This document shows, one piece after another, positions 6,840 to 15,610 of a stretch of DNA of 33,632 nucleotides. Origin of the DNA: Cytophagia bacterium (GTDB taxonomy: Bacteria > Bacteroidota > Bacteroidia > Cytophagales > Spirosomataceae); contig REAB01000116.1 in assembly GCA_004293645.1 (NCBI GenBank), positions 1 to 33,632 of the forward strand, read 5' to 3'. Position numbers and translations under genes: made by a program. Numbering within the stretch: position 1 is the stretch's first letter; the number at the start of each line of letters is the position of its first letter. The notes beneath the pieces were generated by a model. It made no database searches. It worked only from the letters and a program-made list of their open reading frames with translations, and was not told the DNA's origin.

Positions 6840-9092
6840 TCAGTTATCGTCAAAACGCGACACTTTGAAAACGCCTTCTATTCCTTTGAGTTTGTCCATG
6901 AGCGTTTCGAGGTGGCGGGTGTCGTTTACGTAAAGGCGAATCGTTCCTTCAAAAATACCCTCGGCGGTATCTACCAAAATAGAGCGCATATTGATGTGCA
7001 ACTCGTTGGAAATGATGCGCGTAACGTCGTTTACCAAACCTACGCGGTCAATGCCGTTGATTTTGAGTCCTGCCAAAAACGCCAATTTTTTCTGCGAAGT
7101 CCACTTGGCTTTTATCACGCGGTTGCCGTGGTTAGAGAGCAGTTCGGGCGCGTTGGGGCAAGTAGTTCGGTGAATTTTGATGCCCTCGTTGATGGTAACA
7201 AACCCAAACACGTCGTCGCCTGGAATGGGGTTGCAGCACTTAGAAATGGTATAATCAATTTTGTCCATGTCTTCGCCAATCAGCAAAGCATCGTCGCCAT
7301 TGATTTTTTTCATTTCTTTGGTAAACTGCTTGCCATCTTGAATGTCGGGCGTGCCGAGTTTGGCTTGCACATTTTCTTTGGCCTCTTTATCAGACTTAAA
7401 CTTACGCAGTTCGTCGGGTTGAATGTAGCCTTTGCCAAAGCGGTAAAACAAGTCAGGCGCGGTTTTGCAACTAAAATAAGCCCTCAGTTGGTTGGTGAGT
7501 TCGTTGGTTAGTTCCAATCGCAGCACTTTGAGGCGTTTTTCTATTATATTTTTACCGTCCGTAACATACTGTTTATTTTCTTCTTTGATGAGTTCTTTTA
7601 TCCGCGATTTGGCCTTCGAGGTTACCACAAATTTGAGCCAATCTTCGCTGGGTTTTTGGCGTTTGGCCGTAATAATTTCTATTTGGTCGCCGTTGTTGAG
7701 CGGGTGGCTTATCGAAATGAGCGTGCCGTTTACTTTGGCCGCAATGCACCGCGCACCCACTTCCGAGTGAATATCGAACGCAAAATCCAAGGCCGTAGCA
7801 CCGCGTTGCAGCACCCGCACTTCGCCTTTGGGGGTAAATACAAATACTTCTTCGGCAAACAAATTGCTCCTAAAATCGTCTAAAAACTCCAAAGCCGCCG
7901 TTTTACTGTCTTTGGTCGTTTCTATCATGTCGCGCACTTGGTTTATCCACTGGTCAATGCCCGTACCTACTTTGGTCTCGTTGCCTTTGTATTTCCAGTG
8001 GGCAGCCACGCCTTTTTCGGCAATTTCGTCCATGCGTTTGCTCCGTATCTGCACCTCCACCCACTGGGCTTTGTCGGAGGCTTCGGGCCTAAACATCACC
8101 GTAATGTGCAGCGACTCGTAGCCGTTGGCGCGGGGCGTAGAAAGCCAATCTTTGAGGCGGTCTATGTTGGGTGTGTAATAATCGGTAACCACCGAGTAAG
8201 CGTGCCAACACACCGATTTTTCGTCGCGCGGGTCGTCGGTGTCCATAATAATTCTGATGGCAAACAGGTCGTAGATTTCCTCAAACGGCTTTTTTTGTTT
8301 GCGCATTTTATTCCAAATCGAATAAATAGACTTGGGGCGGCCTTTGATGGCAAAATCGTAGCCTTGCCCGCGCAGTTCTTCTTCGATGGGGTCAGTAAAC
8401 TGATTGATGAAGCGGTCGCGGTAGGCTTTGGTGGCGCGGAGTTTGTTTTTGATGTCGTAATACGCCTCTGGCTCGGCATATTTTAGATACAGGTCTTCGA
8501 GTTCGGTTTTGATAGAATGAAGCCCCAAACGGTGCGCCAGCGGGGCGTAAATAAATATGGTTTCGGAGCTGATTTTCAGCTGTTTATCGCGGGCCATGCT
8601 ATCGAGAGTGCGCATATTGTGCAGGCGGTCGGCGAGTTTAATCAAGATAACCCGAATGTCGTCCGAGAGCGTCAGCAACATTTTTCGGAAGTTTTCGGCC
8701 TGCATTGACGTGCCAAATTCAAACTGCCCCGCTATTTTGGTGAGGCCGTCAATAATACGCGCCACCTTGTTTCCAAACAGATGCTCGATGTCTTTGAGGG
8801 TGTATTCGGTGTCTTCCACTACGTCGTGCAGCAGGGCGCAAATAATGGAAGTAGTACCGAGCCCAATTTCTTCAACGCAGATTTGCGCCACCGCAATGGG
8901 GTGATAAATATACGGCTCGCCCGACTTGCGCCGCATGTTTTTGTGGGCTTCTACCGAGAGATTAAATGCCTTTTTGATGAGCTTCGCATCGTCGGGTTCT
9001 AAGATAGGCTTGGCTGCTCGCAGTAGTTTTCGGTAGCGTTTTAGTATCTCCTGGCGTTCTTGTTCAACGTCAATTTCAACTTCGATTATCAT
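6840..9092 (-). CDS. rel: Bifunctional (p)ppGpp synthetase/hydrolase (Rel/SpoT)
   Basis: 750 residues from ATG 9092; the open frame runs further upstream to 9173 but that part is not family-like. Domains in order: HD hydrolase, about residues 45-200, with H64 and HDVVED at 89-94; synthetase, about 240-350, with GRPKSIYSIW at 251-260, YDLFAIRI and the RLKD tetrad at 312-315 (RxKD, the form found in bifunctional Rel/SpoT rather than ExDD of RelA); TGS, starting near VFVFTPKGEV; a helical and zinc-finger-like region with CCNPIPGDD; and a C-terminal ACT domain (GTIRLYVND). It makes and degrades the stringent-response alarmone. All hydrolase residues are present, so it can probably do both reactions. 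Divergent from tRNA-Leu. Confidence 0.96.
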   Translation of the reverse strand: MIIEVEIDVEQERQEILKRYRKLLRAAKPILEPDDAKLIKKAFNLSVEAHKNMRRKSGEPYIYHPIAVAQICVEEIGLGTTSIICALLHDVVEDTEYTLKDIEHLFGNKVARIIDGLTKIAGQFEFGTSMQAENFRKMLLTLSDDIRVILIKLADRLHNMRTLDSMARDKQLKISSETIFIYAPLAHRLGLHSIKTELEDLYLKYAEPEAYYDIKNKLRATKAYRDRFINQFTDPIEEELRGQGYDFAIKGRPKSIYSIWNKMRKQKKPFEEIYDLFAIRIIMDTDDPRDEKSVCWHAYSVVTDYYTPNIDRLKDWLSTPRANGYESLHITVMFRPEASDKAQWVEVQIRSKRMDEIAEKGVAAHWKYKGNETKVGTGIDQWINQVRDMIETTKDSKTAALEFLDDFRSNLFAEEVFVFTPKGEVRVLQRGATALDFAFDIHSEVGARCIAAKVNGTLISISHPLNNGDQIEIITAKRQKPSEDWLKFVVTSKAKSRIKELIKEENKQYVTDGKNIIEKRLKVLRLELTNELTNQLRAYFSCKTAPDLFYRFGKGYIQPDELRKFKSDKEAKENVQAKLGTPDIQDGKQFTKEMKKINGDDALLIGEDMDKIDYTISKCCNPIPGDDVFGFVTINEGIKIHRTTCPNAPELLSNHGNRVIKAKWTSQKKLAFLAGLKINGIDRVGLVNDVTRIISNELHINMRSILVDTAEGIFEGTIRLYVNDTRHLETLMDKLKGIEGVFKVSRFDDN

Positions 9093-9192
9093 GGCAATTG
9101 GTGTTGTGGTACGATTAACACTAAGATAGGGCAATAAATTAGGATGTCCAACCAAAAAATAAATAAAATACAAAAAGAACTTTAATTATGGT

Positions 9193-9220
9193 TTTAATTT
9201 ACAAAAAAATCTTACCTTTG
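9193..9220 (+). promoter_or_regulatory. Promoter of tRNA-Leu
   Basis: TACCTTTG at 9213-9220 is an exact TAnnTTTG -7 box, with TTTA at 9193-9196 as a -33 candidate (spacer 16). The tRNA begins 16 bases downstream of the box. This is the cleanest promoter in the window and a strong phylum indicator. Confidence 0.65.
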
Positions 9221-9235
9221 CACTCCAAAAAAAAT

Positions 9236-9320
9236 GCGGGCGTGGTGGAATTGGTAGACATACCAGACTTAGGATCTGGCGCCGCGAGGCATGGGGGTTC
9301 GAGTCCCTCCGCCCGTACCA
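9236..9320 (+). tRNA. tRNA-Leu, anticodon TAG
   Basis: 85-base cloverleaf. The acceptor stem is GCGGGCG (9236-9242) paired with CGCCCGT, with a G-T closing pair, followed by A and an encoded CCA end (9318-9320). The D arm has GGTGGAATTGGTAGAC. The anticodon stem CCAGA/TCTGG encloses CTTAGGA with anticodon TAG at 9270-9272. There is a long variable arm typical of class II leucine tRNAs, and a GGTTCGAGTCC T arm. It reads CTA and, with modification, other CTN codons. Confidence 0.97.
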
Positions 9321-9326
9321 AACGAA

Positions 9327-9362
9327 GATTGAGTGATTGAGTGATTGAGTGATTGAGTGATT
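9327..9362 (+). repeat. Tandem 8-base repeat (GATTGAGT) x 4.5
   Basis: Four exact copies of GATTGAGT plus a final GATT, starting seven bases after the tRNA and running into a T6 tract. It looks like a slippage microsatellite, and the T tract may help end the tRNA transcript. The rest of 9363-9548 has no gene. Confidence 0.8.
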
Positions 9363-9548
9363 TTTTGCGCTCTTTCGCTCGCACTATTTCACTCATTATT
9401 GTTTTAACCAAATCTTGTGAAAATAGCTCATCAATCGCACTGCCGCACAAACCACAAATTATAAACCACGCGGGCACGGTATCGCAATGGCGCACCGTGC
9501 CGCTGCGAGCATCGAATAAACTACAAATTACAAACCACAAATACAGTA

Positions 9549-10907
9549 ATGGAAGTTCTCTTAGAAAAAACAACGCCCACCGATGCGTTGCTCAAAATAA
9601 AATTGGTACGCGAAGATTACCAACCAAAAATTGACAAAACCCTCAAAGAATACAGCAAAAAAATGCAGTTGAAGGGTTTTCGGCCTGGTAAAGTACCCAC
9701 GCAAGTAGTTCAAAAAATGTACGGCAAAGGTATTTTGATGGACGAAATCAACGCCCTCCTCAGCAGCACCGTGAGCGACTACATCCGCGACAATAAGTTG
9801 CCCGTAGTGGGCGACCCGTTGATAGACCGCCAAAAAACCGCCGAAATAAACTGGAACAACAAAGAGTTTGATTTTGAATATCAACTGGGTTTGGCCTCAG
9901 ATTTTGAAGTAAACTTGGGCGCGTTGCCCGCAGTGTCGGTTTATGATATTGTAGCCGATACCAAAGAACTGGACGAGACCATCGAAAACGTGCGCACTCA
10001 AAGTCAGTTTGCGGAGCAAACACACCCCGAAATATCGGAAGCTGGCGATATGCTTTTTGGCGAATTGACCCAAGAAAGTAGTGAGTTTTCTACCAAAACG
10101 GCCATTCCGTTCAAACAAATCAAAGACGAATTTCAAGCGCAGTTCATAGGTTTGACCAAAGACAGCATCGTAACATTTGATATTCAGAATACTTTTGAAG
10201 ATGAGTCGGCGGTGGCGCTGCTAACGGGCTTGAAAAAAGAAGATGCGGCCAATTTGGCGGGTGAGTTTGCTTTTAAGATAGAAGACATTACCCGCTCGGA
10301 CAAACCCGAAATGAACCAAGCATTTTTTGACAAAGTGCTGGGTGCGGGCAAAGCCGAAACCGAGGAGGCATTCAGAGAACAAGTGTTGGACATTGTAAAA
10401 GGCAACTACGCCCGCGAGAGCCAATCGCTGTTGAACCGTGATTTGGAACAAACTTTGTTGGATAATATTCAAATTGACTTGCCAAAAGAGTTTTTGATGA
10501 AATGGCTTTTTGAGCAAAACGAAGGCAAATTTACGATGGAGCAAATCGAAGCTGATTACGACAAATTTGCCAAATCGTTGAAACTGTCGCTCATCAAAAA
10601 CAAAATAGCCGACCAAAACGAAGTAAAAGTAGAATATGACGAGATCATAGCCCGTACCGAAGTCATGGTGCGTGAGCAATTTGGAATGTATGCCAGCGCC
10701 ATGGGCGACCAAATGGACGAAACCATCAAGCGGATTGCGCTCAACTACTTGGCCGACAAAGAAAAAGGCAGCGAAATATACTCGCAAATGTTCAGTTTAG
10801 TATTTGACGATAAAGTATTAGAAATACTCAAAACCCAAATAGCATCTGAGTCAAAAACCATTGACGTAGAGCAATTTAAAGAAATAGTAGGTAGTTTGAG
10901 TAACTAA
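9549..10907 (+). CDS. tig: Trigger factor (ribosome-associated chaperone)
   Basis: 452 residues, the usual length. The ribosome-binding N-domain carries the signature GFRPGKVP (about residues 41-48), which docks on ribosomal protein uL23 near the exit tunnel, and MYGKGILMDEIN after it. The middle domain (about 155-245) is where the peptidyl-prolyl isomerase sits, but here it is short and lacks the usual FKBP-type GDxVxxxY motif, as is common in Bacteroidetes. The C-terminal helical arms (about 250-450) are rich in charged helices and end in EIVGSLSN. It folds nascent chains in the cytoplasm. Monocistronic: the tRNA is upstream and a hairpin at 10913-10949 follows the stop by five bases. Confidence 0.93.
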   Translation: MEVLLEKTTPTDALLKIKLVREDYQPKIDKTLKEYSKKMQLKGFRPGKVPTQVVQKMYGKGILMDEINALLSSTVSDYIRDNKLPVVGDPLIDRQKTAEINWNNKEFDFEYQLGLASDFEVNLGALPAVSVYDIVADTKELDETIENVRTQSQFAEQTHPEISEAGDMLFGELTQESSEFSTKTAIPFKQIKDEFQAQFIGLTKDSIVTFDIQNTFEDESAVALLTGLKKEDAANLAGEFAFKIEDITRSDKPEMNQAFFDKVLGAGKAETEEAFREQVLDIVKGNYARESQSLLNRDLEQTLLDNIQIDLPKEFLMKWLFEQNEGKFTMEQIEADYDKFAKSLKLSLIKNKIADQNEVKVEYDEIIARTEVMVREQFGMYASAMGDQMDETIKRIALNYLADKEKGSEIYSQMFSLVFDDKVLEILKTQIASESKTIDVEQFKEIVGSLSN

Positions 10908-10912
10908 TAGTA

Positions 10913-10949
10913 GCAATTGGTCAATGACCGAAAAGCATTGACCAATTGC
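10913..10949 (+). terminator. 14-bp hairpin ending tig
   Basis: GCAATTGGTCAATG at 10913-10926 is perfectly complementary to 10936-10949, with a nine-base loop. It is followed by an AT-rich but not T-pure tract (AATTTATATTTTTA), so termination efficiency is uncertain. Confidence 0.6.
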
Positions 10950-10961
10950 GCCAATTTATAT

Positions 10962-11033
10962 TTTTATCGAAAACCCATCAACGATTAGGCCGCCCATTTG
11001 TCCTTCAAATCGTTGATGGGTTTTTCGATAAAA
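10962..11033 (-). terminator. Long hairpin spanning the acyltransferase stop codon
   Basis: Bases 10962-10986 and 11008-11033 are reverse complements over 25 pairs with a single extra T in the second arm; the loop is 21 bases (10987-11007). On the minus strand the first arm is coding sequence (codons for FIEKPINDL) and the second arm lies just past the TAA at 10985-10987. There is no T tract on the minus strand after the stem, so it may protect the 3' end of the mRNA or block transcription from tig rather than act as a classical terminator. Confidence 0.55.
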
Positions 11034-12109
11034 TGCCAAGAAATGGCGGCAACGGCGGTGGTAATCAGAAACAAAATGCAGACCCGCAGCACGTACATTT
11101 GGCTAAAACCATCGATGCTCCGAATCATCTTGTTGAGCAACCGTACCACGGGGTGCGTAGCTGGAGAGTGATACTGATTGAACACAAAGTTGTGATAAAC
11201 ATAAAGCCCGTAGCTGATTTTACCGAGGTAATTGACAACCTTGTTTTCTAAAAACCATTTGAACCAGCCACCGTAACCAACAATACCTCCTCCAATCAGA
11301 AACATAAAGAAAATGGACGCAAAAAGCCGTTCCCAAACGTTGATATACACGTTGTGGCTTTTGTGAACTCCCGCATCGGCACTTTGAGTAGAAAACCAAA
11401 ACAACACTGCCAACGCCGCAAAACTTCCCCACAAATAAAGTCGATTGCTGTAAATTTTCAAGAAAAGCGCGTTTTTATAAAGCTGTGCGTAAGCCATCAA
11501 CGCCCCCAAACCAAAGGCATCTAAGGCCGTGGGCATACTCACATAAGACACAAACCACGGCTTCTGAATGTACCACCAATAGCCGCGCAAGGCCACGCTG
11601 GCCACGAGCAAACTCACAAAAAATGGCACAACAAATCGGCGTGGAATAAAAAAAATCAAAATTGGAAAAAATATATAAAACTGCTCTTCAACGGCCAGCG
11701 ACCAAAAGTGGTCGGTAATGCCAAACCAAGTTTCTTTGGTAGCAATGTACACATTGGAGGCATAAAAAACCTGCCACCAAGCTCGGTCGCTCCGCATGGA
11801 GGGGTCGTTGAGCAGCCACAGCCCCAACAGCGATAAATAGTAAATGGGGAAAATGCGAATGGTGCGTCGAATGTAAAATTTTCGGAGGTAATCTTTTAGG
11901 CCATTGGGTTTGCCAAAGTTTTTGTCTTTGCTGGTGAGCAATATACGCGCTATCAAAAATCCGCTCAGTACAAAAAACAGATTAACCCCCAACGCGCCCA
12001 ACGGCAGCAAGTGAGGTTCGGGCATCCAGTGGTCCCATAGCACCAAAGCCACAGCCACAAATCGTAGCCCATCTAATTGAACAAGGTATTCGTTACGTTT
12101 CTCTAACAC
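10985..12109 (-). CDS. Acyltransferase 3 family membrane protein (OafA-like)
   Basis: 374 residues with about ten membrane segments. It shows the acyltransferase-3 signature segments in order: LDGLRFVAVALVLWDH with the conserved histidine at the end of the first helix, GVNLFFVLSGFLIA, FYIRRTIRIFPIYY and FWSLAVEEQFYIFFP. The family transfers acetyl or other acyl groups across the membrane onto lipopolysaccharide, exopolysaccharide or related surface sugars. There is no C-terminal SGNH domain, so the acceptor must be a separate substrate. The start is a GTG; no in-frame ATG exists between it and the upstream repeat region. It is the last gene of a leftward block with the two membrane proteins upstream, with which it may share a surface-glycan role (inference). 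Confidence 0.92.
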   Translation of the reverse strand: MLEKRNEYLVQLDGLRFVAVALVLWDHWMPEPHLLPLGALGVNLFFVLSGFLIARILLTSKDKNFGKPNGLKDYLRKFYIRRTIRIFPIYYLSLLGLWLLNDPSMRSDRAWWQVFYASNVYIATKETWFGITDHFWSLAVEEQFYIFFPILIFFIPRRFVVPFFVSLLVASVALRGYWWYIQKPWFVSYVSMPTALDAFGLGALMAYAQLYKNALFLKIYSNRLYLWGSFAALAVLFWFSTQSADAGVHKSHNVYINVWERLFASIFFMFLIGGGIVGYGGWFKWFLENKVVNYLGKISYGLYVYHNFVFNQYHSPATHPVVRLLNKMIRSIDGFSQMYVLRVCILFLITTAVAAISWHFIEKPINDLKDKWAA

Positions 12110-12117
12110 TTTTGTGA

Positions 12118-12177
12118 TTTGATATTTGAAATTTGTGTGCGGTCGCGTGCAGTTTGATATTTGATATTTGATATTTG
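12118..12177. repeat. Heptamer repeats (TTTGATA) in the leader
   Basis: TTTGATA occurs three times in tandem plus TTTG at 12153-12177, and a degenerate pair lies at 12118-12135. The two sets flank a GC-rich centre (GTGTGCGGTCGCGTGC). The repeats fill the 75-base gap between the two leftward genes. Probably slippage-prone spacer; TTTG units also resemble -33 boxes. Confidence 0.6.
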
Positions 12178-12184
12178 AAGTGCC

Positions 12185-13840
12185 TCACCAATTGGTTTTT
12201 ACTTCTTTTCTGTTGGTTTTTTCAAATACTACTTCATTGCAAATTGCCCGCTGAAAATCCATGCGATTTGTAGCATAATAGAGCCAAAACACCCGATAAG
12301 TGCCAGGCATCACTTCGGCACTCGATACATTTGTAGTTGAACCCTTGATAAAAAAATTGTTATAGTTTAGTAAATTTCTGAACGAGTGCTTGCGGGCTTG
12401 CTCGGTTGGAAACAAATACCTTTTGTTGGTTTGTTTGTTTTCCAAAAACAAATACAAACCCCCATCGCGCATATCGCGGAGGCGGTAGTCGGCGCGGGCG
12501 AGTTTGAGAAAAGAACCGTCTTTATTTTTGGCGAGGGCGCAAGGCACGGCCTGTGCAGTGTCGGCGGGAGTAGCCCCAATTTTGTCAGTAAACAACGCGG
12601 GCGCAGTATAAATGGGTTTCCCGTTGAGCTTCGGGGCCAGATGAAGTTCGTTATTTAAACTGCTCGTTATCAAAAACTTACGAAACATGATGGTTTCGTA
12701 GAGGTGATAATGTTGGTTGCAAATATACACAAATGCAGCTGCTACCAAAAATGTAACGTGCAAGGTTTCTCGAAAAAAACGTTCGCTCACCAAGAGTGTT
12801 AAGTAAGCCACATTGAGGCTCAAAAGCAAGGCCGAATAAACTTTGTAGCGACTGGTTAGAACGGCGTATTCGTTGTCGCCTACGCGGCCATACACCACCA
12901 CCACCGCCGTAGCCAGCACAAAAAGCGTGCTGCCCAAATAAAAATAATCGTTGGGACTGAGTTCAAAATGTCGTTTCCAATAGCTTCTTACCAAATACAA
13001 CAGCAAGCAAATGCTCACAAATAAGTTGAGCCGACCCACCCACAGCGGCATTTGGTAGGGGTCGTTGCCAATCGAAACGCCCTCCATGAGCGAACCACTA
13101 AATAATATAAAAGCCCGCAGCCAATCGCCGAAACCAACGGCAACGGTATCAAAGTTTTGGGGAGGTGGGGTTTGATAGTCATAAAAATACAACACAAAGC
13201 TAAAAACCGATGCCAAAAGCCACCAAATGCTGCGCTTCCACTGACGTTGAACCAAGAATATACCCAACCCAATGGGCCAAACACCGAGGCCGTTTCCACT
13301 GGTAAAAGTGGCACAAAAAGCAAACAAAATAGCCCAGCCCCATTGCCTATCTTGCTGACCAACAAACCAAAAGGCCAGCATCGCAAAAGCCACTACCCAC
13401 AAATTTTGAATGGCGGCCATGCCCCAAAAAGCGTTTTCCCAAAACGCCAGCGAGAACCAAAGCGACACCACGGGCAGGGCGTACCAAACGGGTGCTACCG
13501 TGGCCTTAAAAAAACGAACCAACAGCCAGCCAATGACCAACAAAGCCAAATTTCCAAACAACATCAGGTGCTTGTAGCTCAACGTTCCAAACAACCCAAA
13601 GTCCATCAATGCCACCAAGCGCGTTAGTGCCACGCGGTGTTCGTTGTGTTGGCGGTAGAGTTCGTAGATTTTTGCCCCAAACGAGTCGGCGTGGGCGTAG
13701 TTGAGAATAGTAGCCTTAAAAACGTGGTCGTCCCACTTAGGAATATTGAGCGCGTAATGGTCCCACAAGTAGAAATACCCCCCAATGAGCGCAATGCAAA
13801 TGAGAGTAGCATTTATATTTCGTTTGCGGGGCAAAGTCAT
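12185..13840 (-). CDS. Polytopic membrane protein, possible GT-C glycosyltransferase
   Basis: 551 residues. A first membrane helix is followed by an extracytoplasmic loop containing PKWDDHVF (D37, D38) and NEHRVALTRLV, then about ten further helices (to roughly residue 370) and a soluble C-terminal region of about 170 residues rich in beta-type sequence (GTYRVFWLYYATNRMDF). An acidic pair in the first loop with this topology resembles GT-C transferases that use polyprenyl-phosphate sugars, but the similarity is weak and the family is not recognised with certainty. The next leftward gene upstream has a comparable plan, and an acyltransferase follows, suggesting a surface-polysaccharide function (inference). 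GC-rich like the core. Confidence 0.7.
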   Translation of the reverse strand: MTLPRKRNINATLICIALIGGYFYLWDHYALNIPKWDDHVFKATILNYAHADSFGAKIYELYRQHNEHRVALTRLVALMDFGLFGTLSYKHLMLFGNLALLVIGWLLVRFFKATVAPVWYALPVVSLWFSLAFWENAFWGMAAIQNLWVVAFAMLAFWFVGQQDRQWGWAILFAFCATFTSGNGLGVWPIGLGIFLVQRQWKRSIWWLLASVFSFVLYFYDYQTPPPQNFDTVAVGFGDWLRAFILFSGSLMEGVSIGNDPYQMPLWVGRLNLFVSICLLLYLVRSYWKRHFELSPNDYFYLGSTLFVLATAVVVVYGRVGDNEYAVLTSRYKVYSALLLSLNVAYLTLLVSERFFRETLHVTFLVAAAFVYICNQHYHLYETIMFRKFLITSSLNNELHLAPKLNGKPIYTAPALFTDKIGATPADTAQAVPCALAKNKDGSFLKLARADYRLRDMRDGGLYLFLENKQTNKRYLFPTEQARKHSFRNLLNYNNFFIKGSTTNVSSAEVMPGTYRVFWLYYATNRMDFQRAICNEVVFEKTNRKEVKTNW

Positions 13841-13884
13841 TTTTTTAGGGTTAAGTTATTGGTTATCAGTGCCGTTTCAATTCG

Positions 13885-15459
13885 TTATTGACCTTCATAG
13901 ATGAGCATTTCTGGGCTACTTTTTACTATCTTAAAACGGTATTTTGGAAACATAGACTTTACATTAAAATGATGAGACGAAAGCCGATGCAAAACACAAT
14001 ATATTTTTTCTGATTTTGAGCCATACGTGTCATGTACGAAATTCCCCATTTTTGAAGACTGGAAGCTAAATCCACTTAATATTTTTCGGCCATTTTCTAC
14101 TTCTACATTGAGCGAAGCAGGCAAAAAAAACCAAATTTGTTCTGGGTGCTTGGGGTCATCTTTGGCGTGAATAAAGTCCAAATCTGATTGGTTTAAGTGT
14201 CTAAGAGCATAGCCTGATTTGCCAACAACATAATCTTGGTGTACTTCCCGTTTCTTTAAAAAATATACTGAAAGCCCGTAAATTGTATTGGCAACCCAGA
14301 AAACGACCACTACTATTTTGGCTATATTGGGAAACTTAGCGATGTATTGGCACAACAAAGGTAAAAAAAGATAAGCCAATATTTTCAGGTGCCGATACTC
14401 TAACGAGATGTCAGCACCAGTATTGAAAAAGTACAAAAAAATGATAAAATATATTAGAGAAAATCCTAAAAATATGGTTTTTAAGTGGCTTTGAGGAGCT
14501 TTCCAAACAATGTACCACAATGAAAGTATGCCCAATATAGAAACAAAATGATAAAGTACTACAAGATTATCCCAATTGATATAACGAGGAAGCAACTGGT
14601 GCAGATCAACAATGTTGAACCATTGAAGTAACGGATAATTGAGTAATTCGTAAGAATTTAAGTTCAAACTAAAACCACCTTGACTTGAAGTGGGGTCAGC
14701 TCCTAACTTCAAGAAACCCCATTTGGTAACAGCAAAATAAACGATGCAACAGCAAAAAACGGCTATTACACTCATAAAATCACGTTTTCGGTTTTCGACA
14801 TTGCGCCAATTTTGTAAAAAAAACAAACCTGCGCACCCGCCAATGGCAGCCAGGCCGATGGTATAGGAGGATTTGAGAAAAAAACAAAAAAGCGAAATCA
14901 AAAGTAAGTTGATAAAAAGCAACAAAGGCTTGTGCCGCCAACGCAAAAAAACGTAAATGCTCCACGGTTGACCACCAAAAATGAGCAATTCGCCGCCCGT
15001 GTAGTTGATAAAATTAATGGTAAACAACCGCGATGAAGCAATCATAATGAGGCAAAATGCAATCCATTTAGCTCCTACTTCCAATTGTTGATATACTTTG
15101 TACCAGCCCAACAGCCCCAGCACTGAGAACAAAACCGTAAGAATCAGACTGGCCGTAGCCAACGAAATGCCCATTTGACTTAGATAACCAGGCAACAAGT
15201 AATGCCCTGGTGTCCACCAAGTTAAGAACAAATAATTGCTTCGGCTGAGGTCTTGGTGGTCGGGGGTTGTGATGGTATTAAACGGGCTGCCTTTGAGCAT
15301 ACTTTGCCAAGCTGCCAGTGCCGTGCCAGGGTCTTCGCCCAGCACCTGTGGAACATACACGCTCGACAATGCCAGCAATAACAACAAAACAAACAGAAAG
15401 AGGTAACTTTTTGTAAATAGAGGCGAAATGGACATAGACCTTTGCAAGAGCGTTGCCAT
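13885..15459 (-). CDS. Polytopic membrane protein of unknown function
   Basis: 524 residues from ATG 15459; the frame extends to 15537 but that extension has poor composition, and a further ATG at 15435 is possible. An N-terminal helix (SYLFLFVLLLLLALS) is followed by a large periplasmic loop with EDPGTALAAW and TPDHQDLSRSNYLF, then about nine helices, and a soluble C-terminal part of roughly 110 residues after residue 410. The overall plan, one helix, acidic loop, helix bundle, soluble tail, matches its downstream neighbour, so both may be GT-C-like sugar transferases or related glycan proteins; no firm motif was found. It is noticeably more AT-rich than the neighbour, hinting at separate origin. 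44 bases separate the two genes. Confidence 0.7.
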   Translation of the reverse strand: MATLLQRSMSISPLFTKSYLFLFVLLLLLALSSVYVPQVLGEDPGTALAAWQSMLKGSPFNTITTPDHQDLSRSNYLFLTWWTPGHYLLPGYLSQMGISLATASLILTVLFSVLGLLGWYKVYQQLEVGAKWIAFCLIMIASSRLFTINFINYTGGELLIFGGQPWSIYVFLRWRHKPLLLFINLLLISLFCFFLKSSYTIGLAAIGGCAGLFFLQNWRNVENRKRDFMSVIAVFCCCIVYFAVTKWGFLKLGADPTSSQGGFSLNLNSYELLNYPLLQWFNIVDLHQLLPRYINWDNLVVLYHFVSILGILSLWYIVWKAPQSHLKTIFLGFSLIYFIIFLYFFNTGADISLEYRHLKILAYLFLPLLCQYIAKFPNIAKIVVVVFWVANTIYGLSVYFLKKREVHQDYVVGKSGYALRHLNQSDLDFIHAKDDPKHPEQIWFFLPASLNVEVENGRKILSGFSFQSSKMGNFVHDTYGSKSEKIYCVLHRLSSHHFNVKSMFPKYRFKIVKSSPEMLIYEGQ

Positions 15460-15610
15460 GATGAAGGCGCAAAGGTAATATTGATTTGGCAATATTTGCA
15501 CTATGTCCCTAAATTGAAACGTACTGCAGCACCCCATTTTTATCTAAATACCTGAAAGTTTAAAAAAAATCAGTTTTCAGCAATGCCCATAAACTTTATA
15601 TTATTCTTCA

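Noticed and set aside
6912-8904. Several long plus-strand open frames across the (p)ppGpp synthetase gene
   Set aside because: They are antisense shadows; the minus-strand product has complete HD, synthetase, TGS and ACT domains.
9327-9362. Short tandem repeats as a CRISPR array
   Set aside because: Units are 8 bases with no spacers; it is a simple microsatellite, and no cas genes are present.
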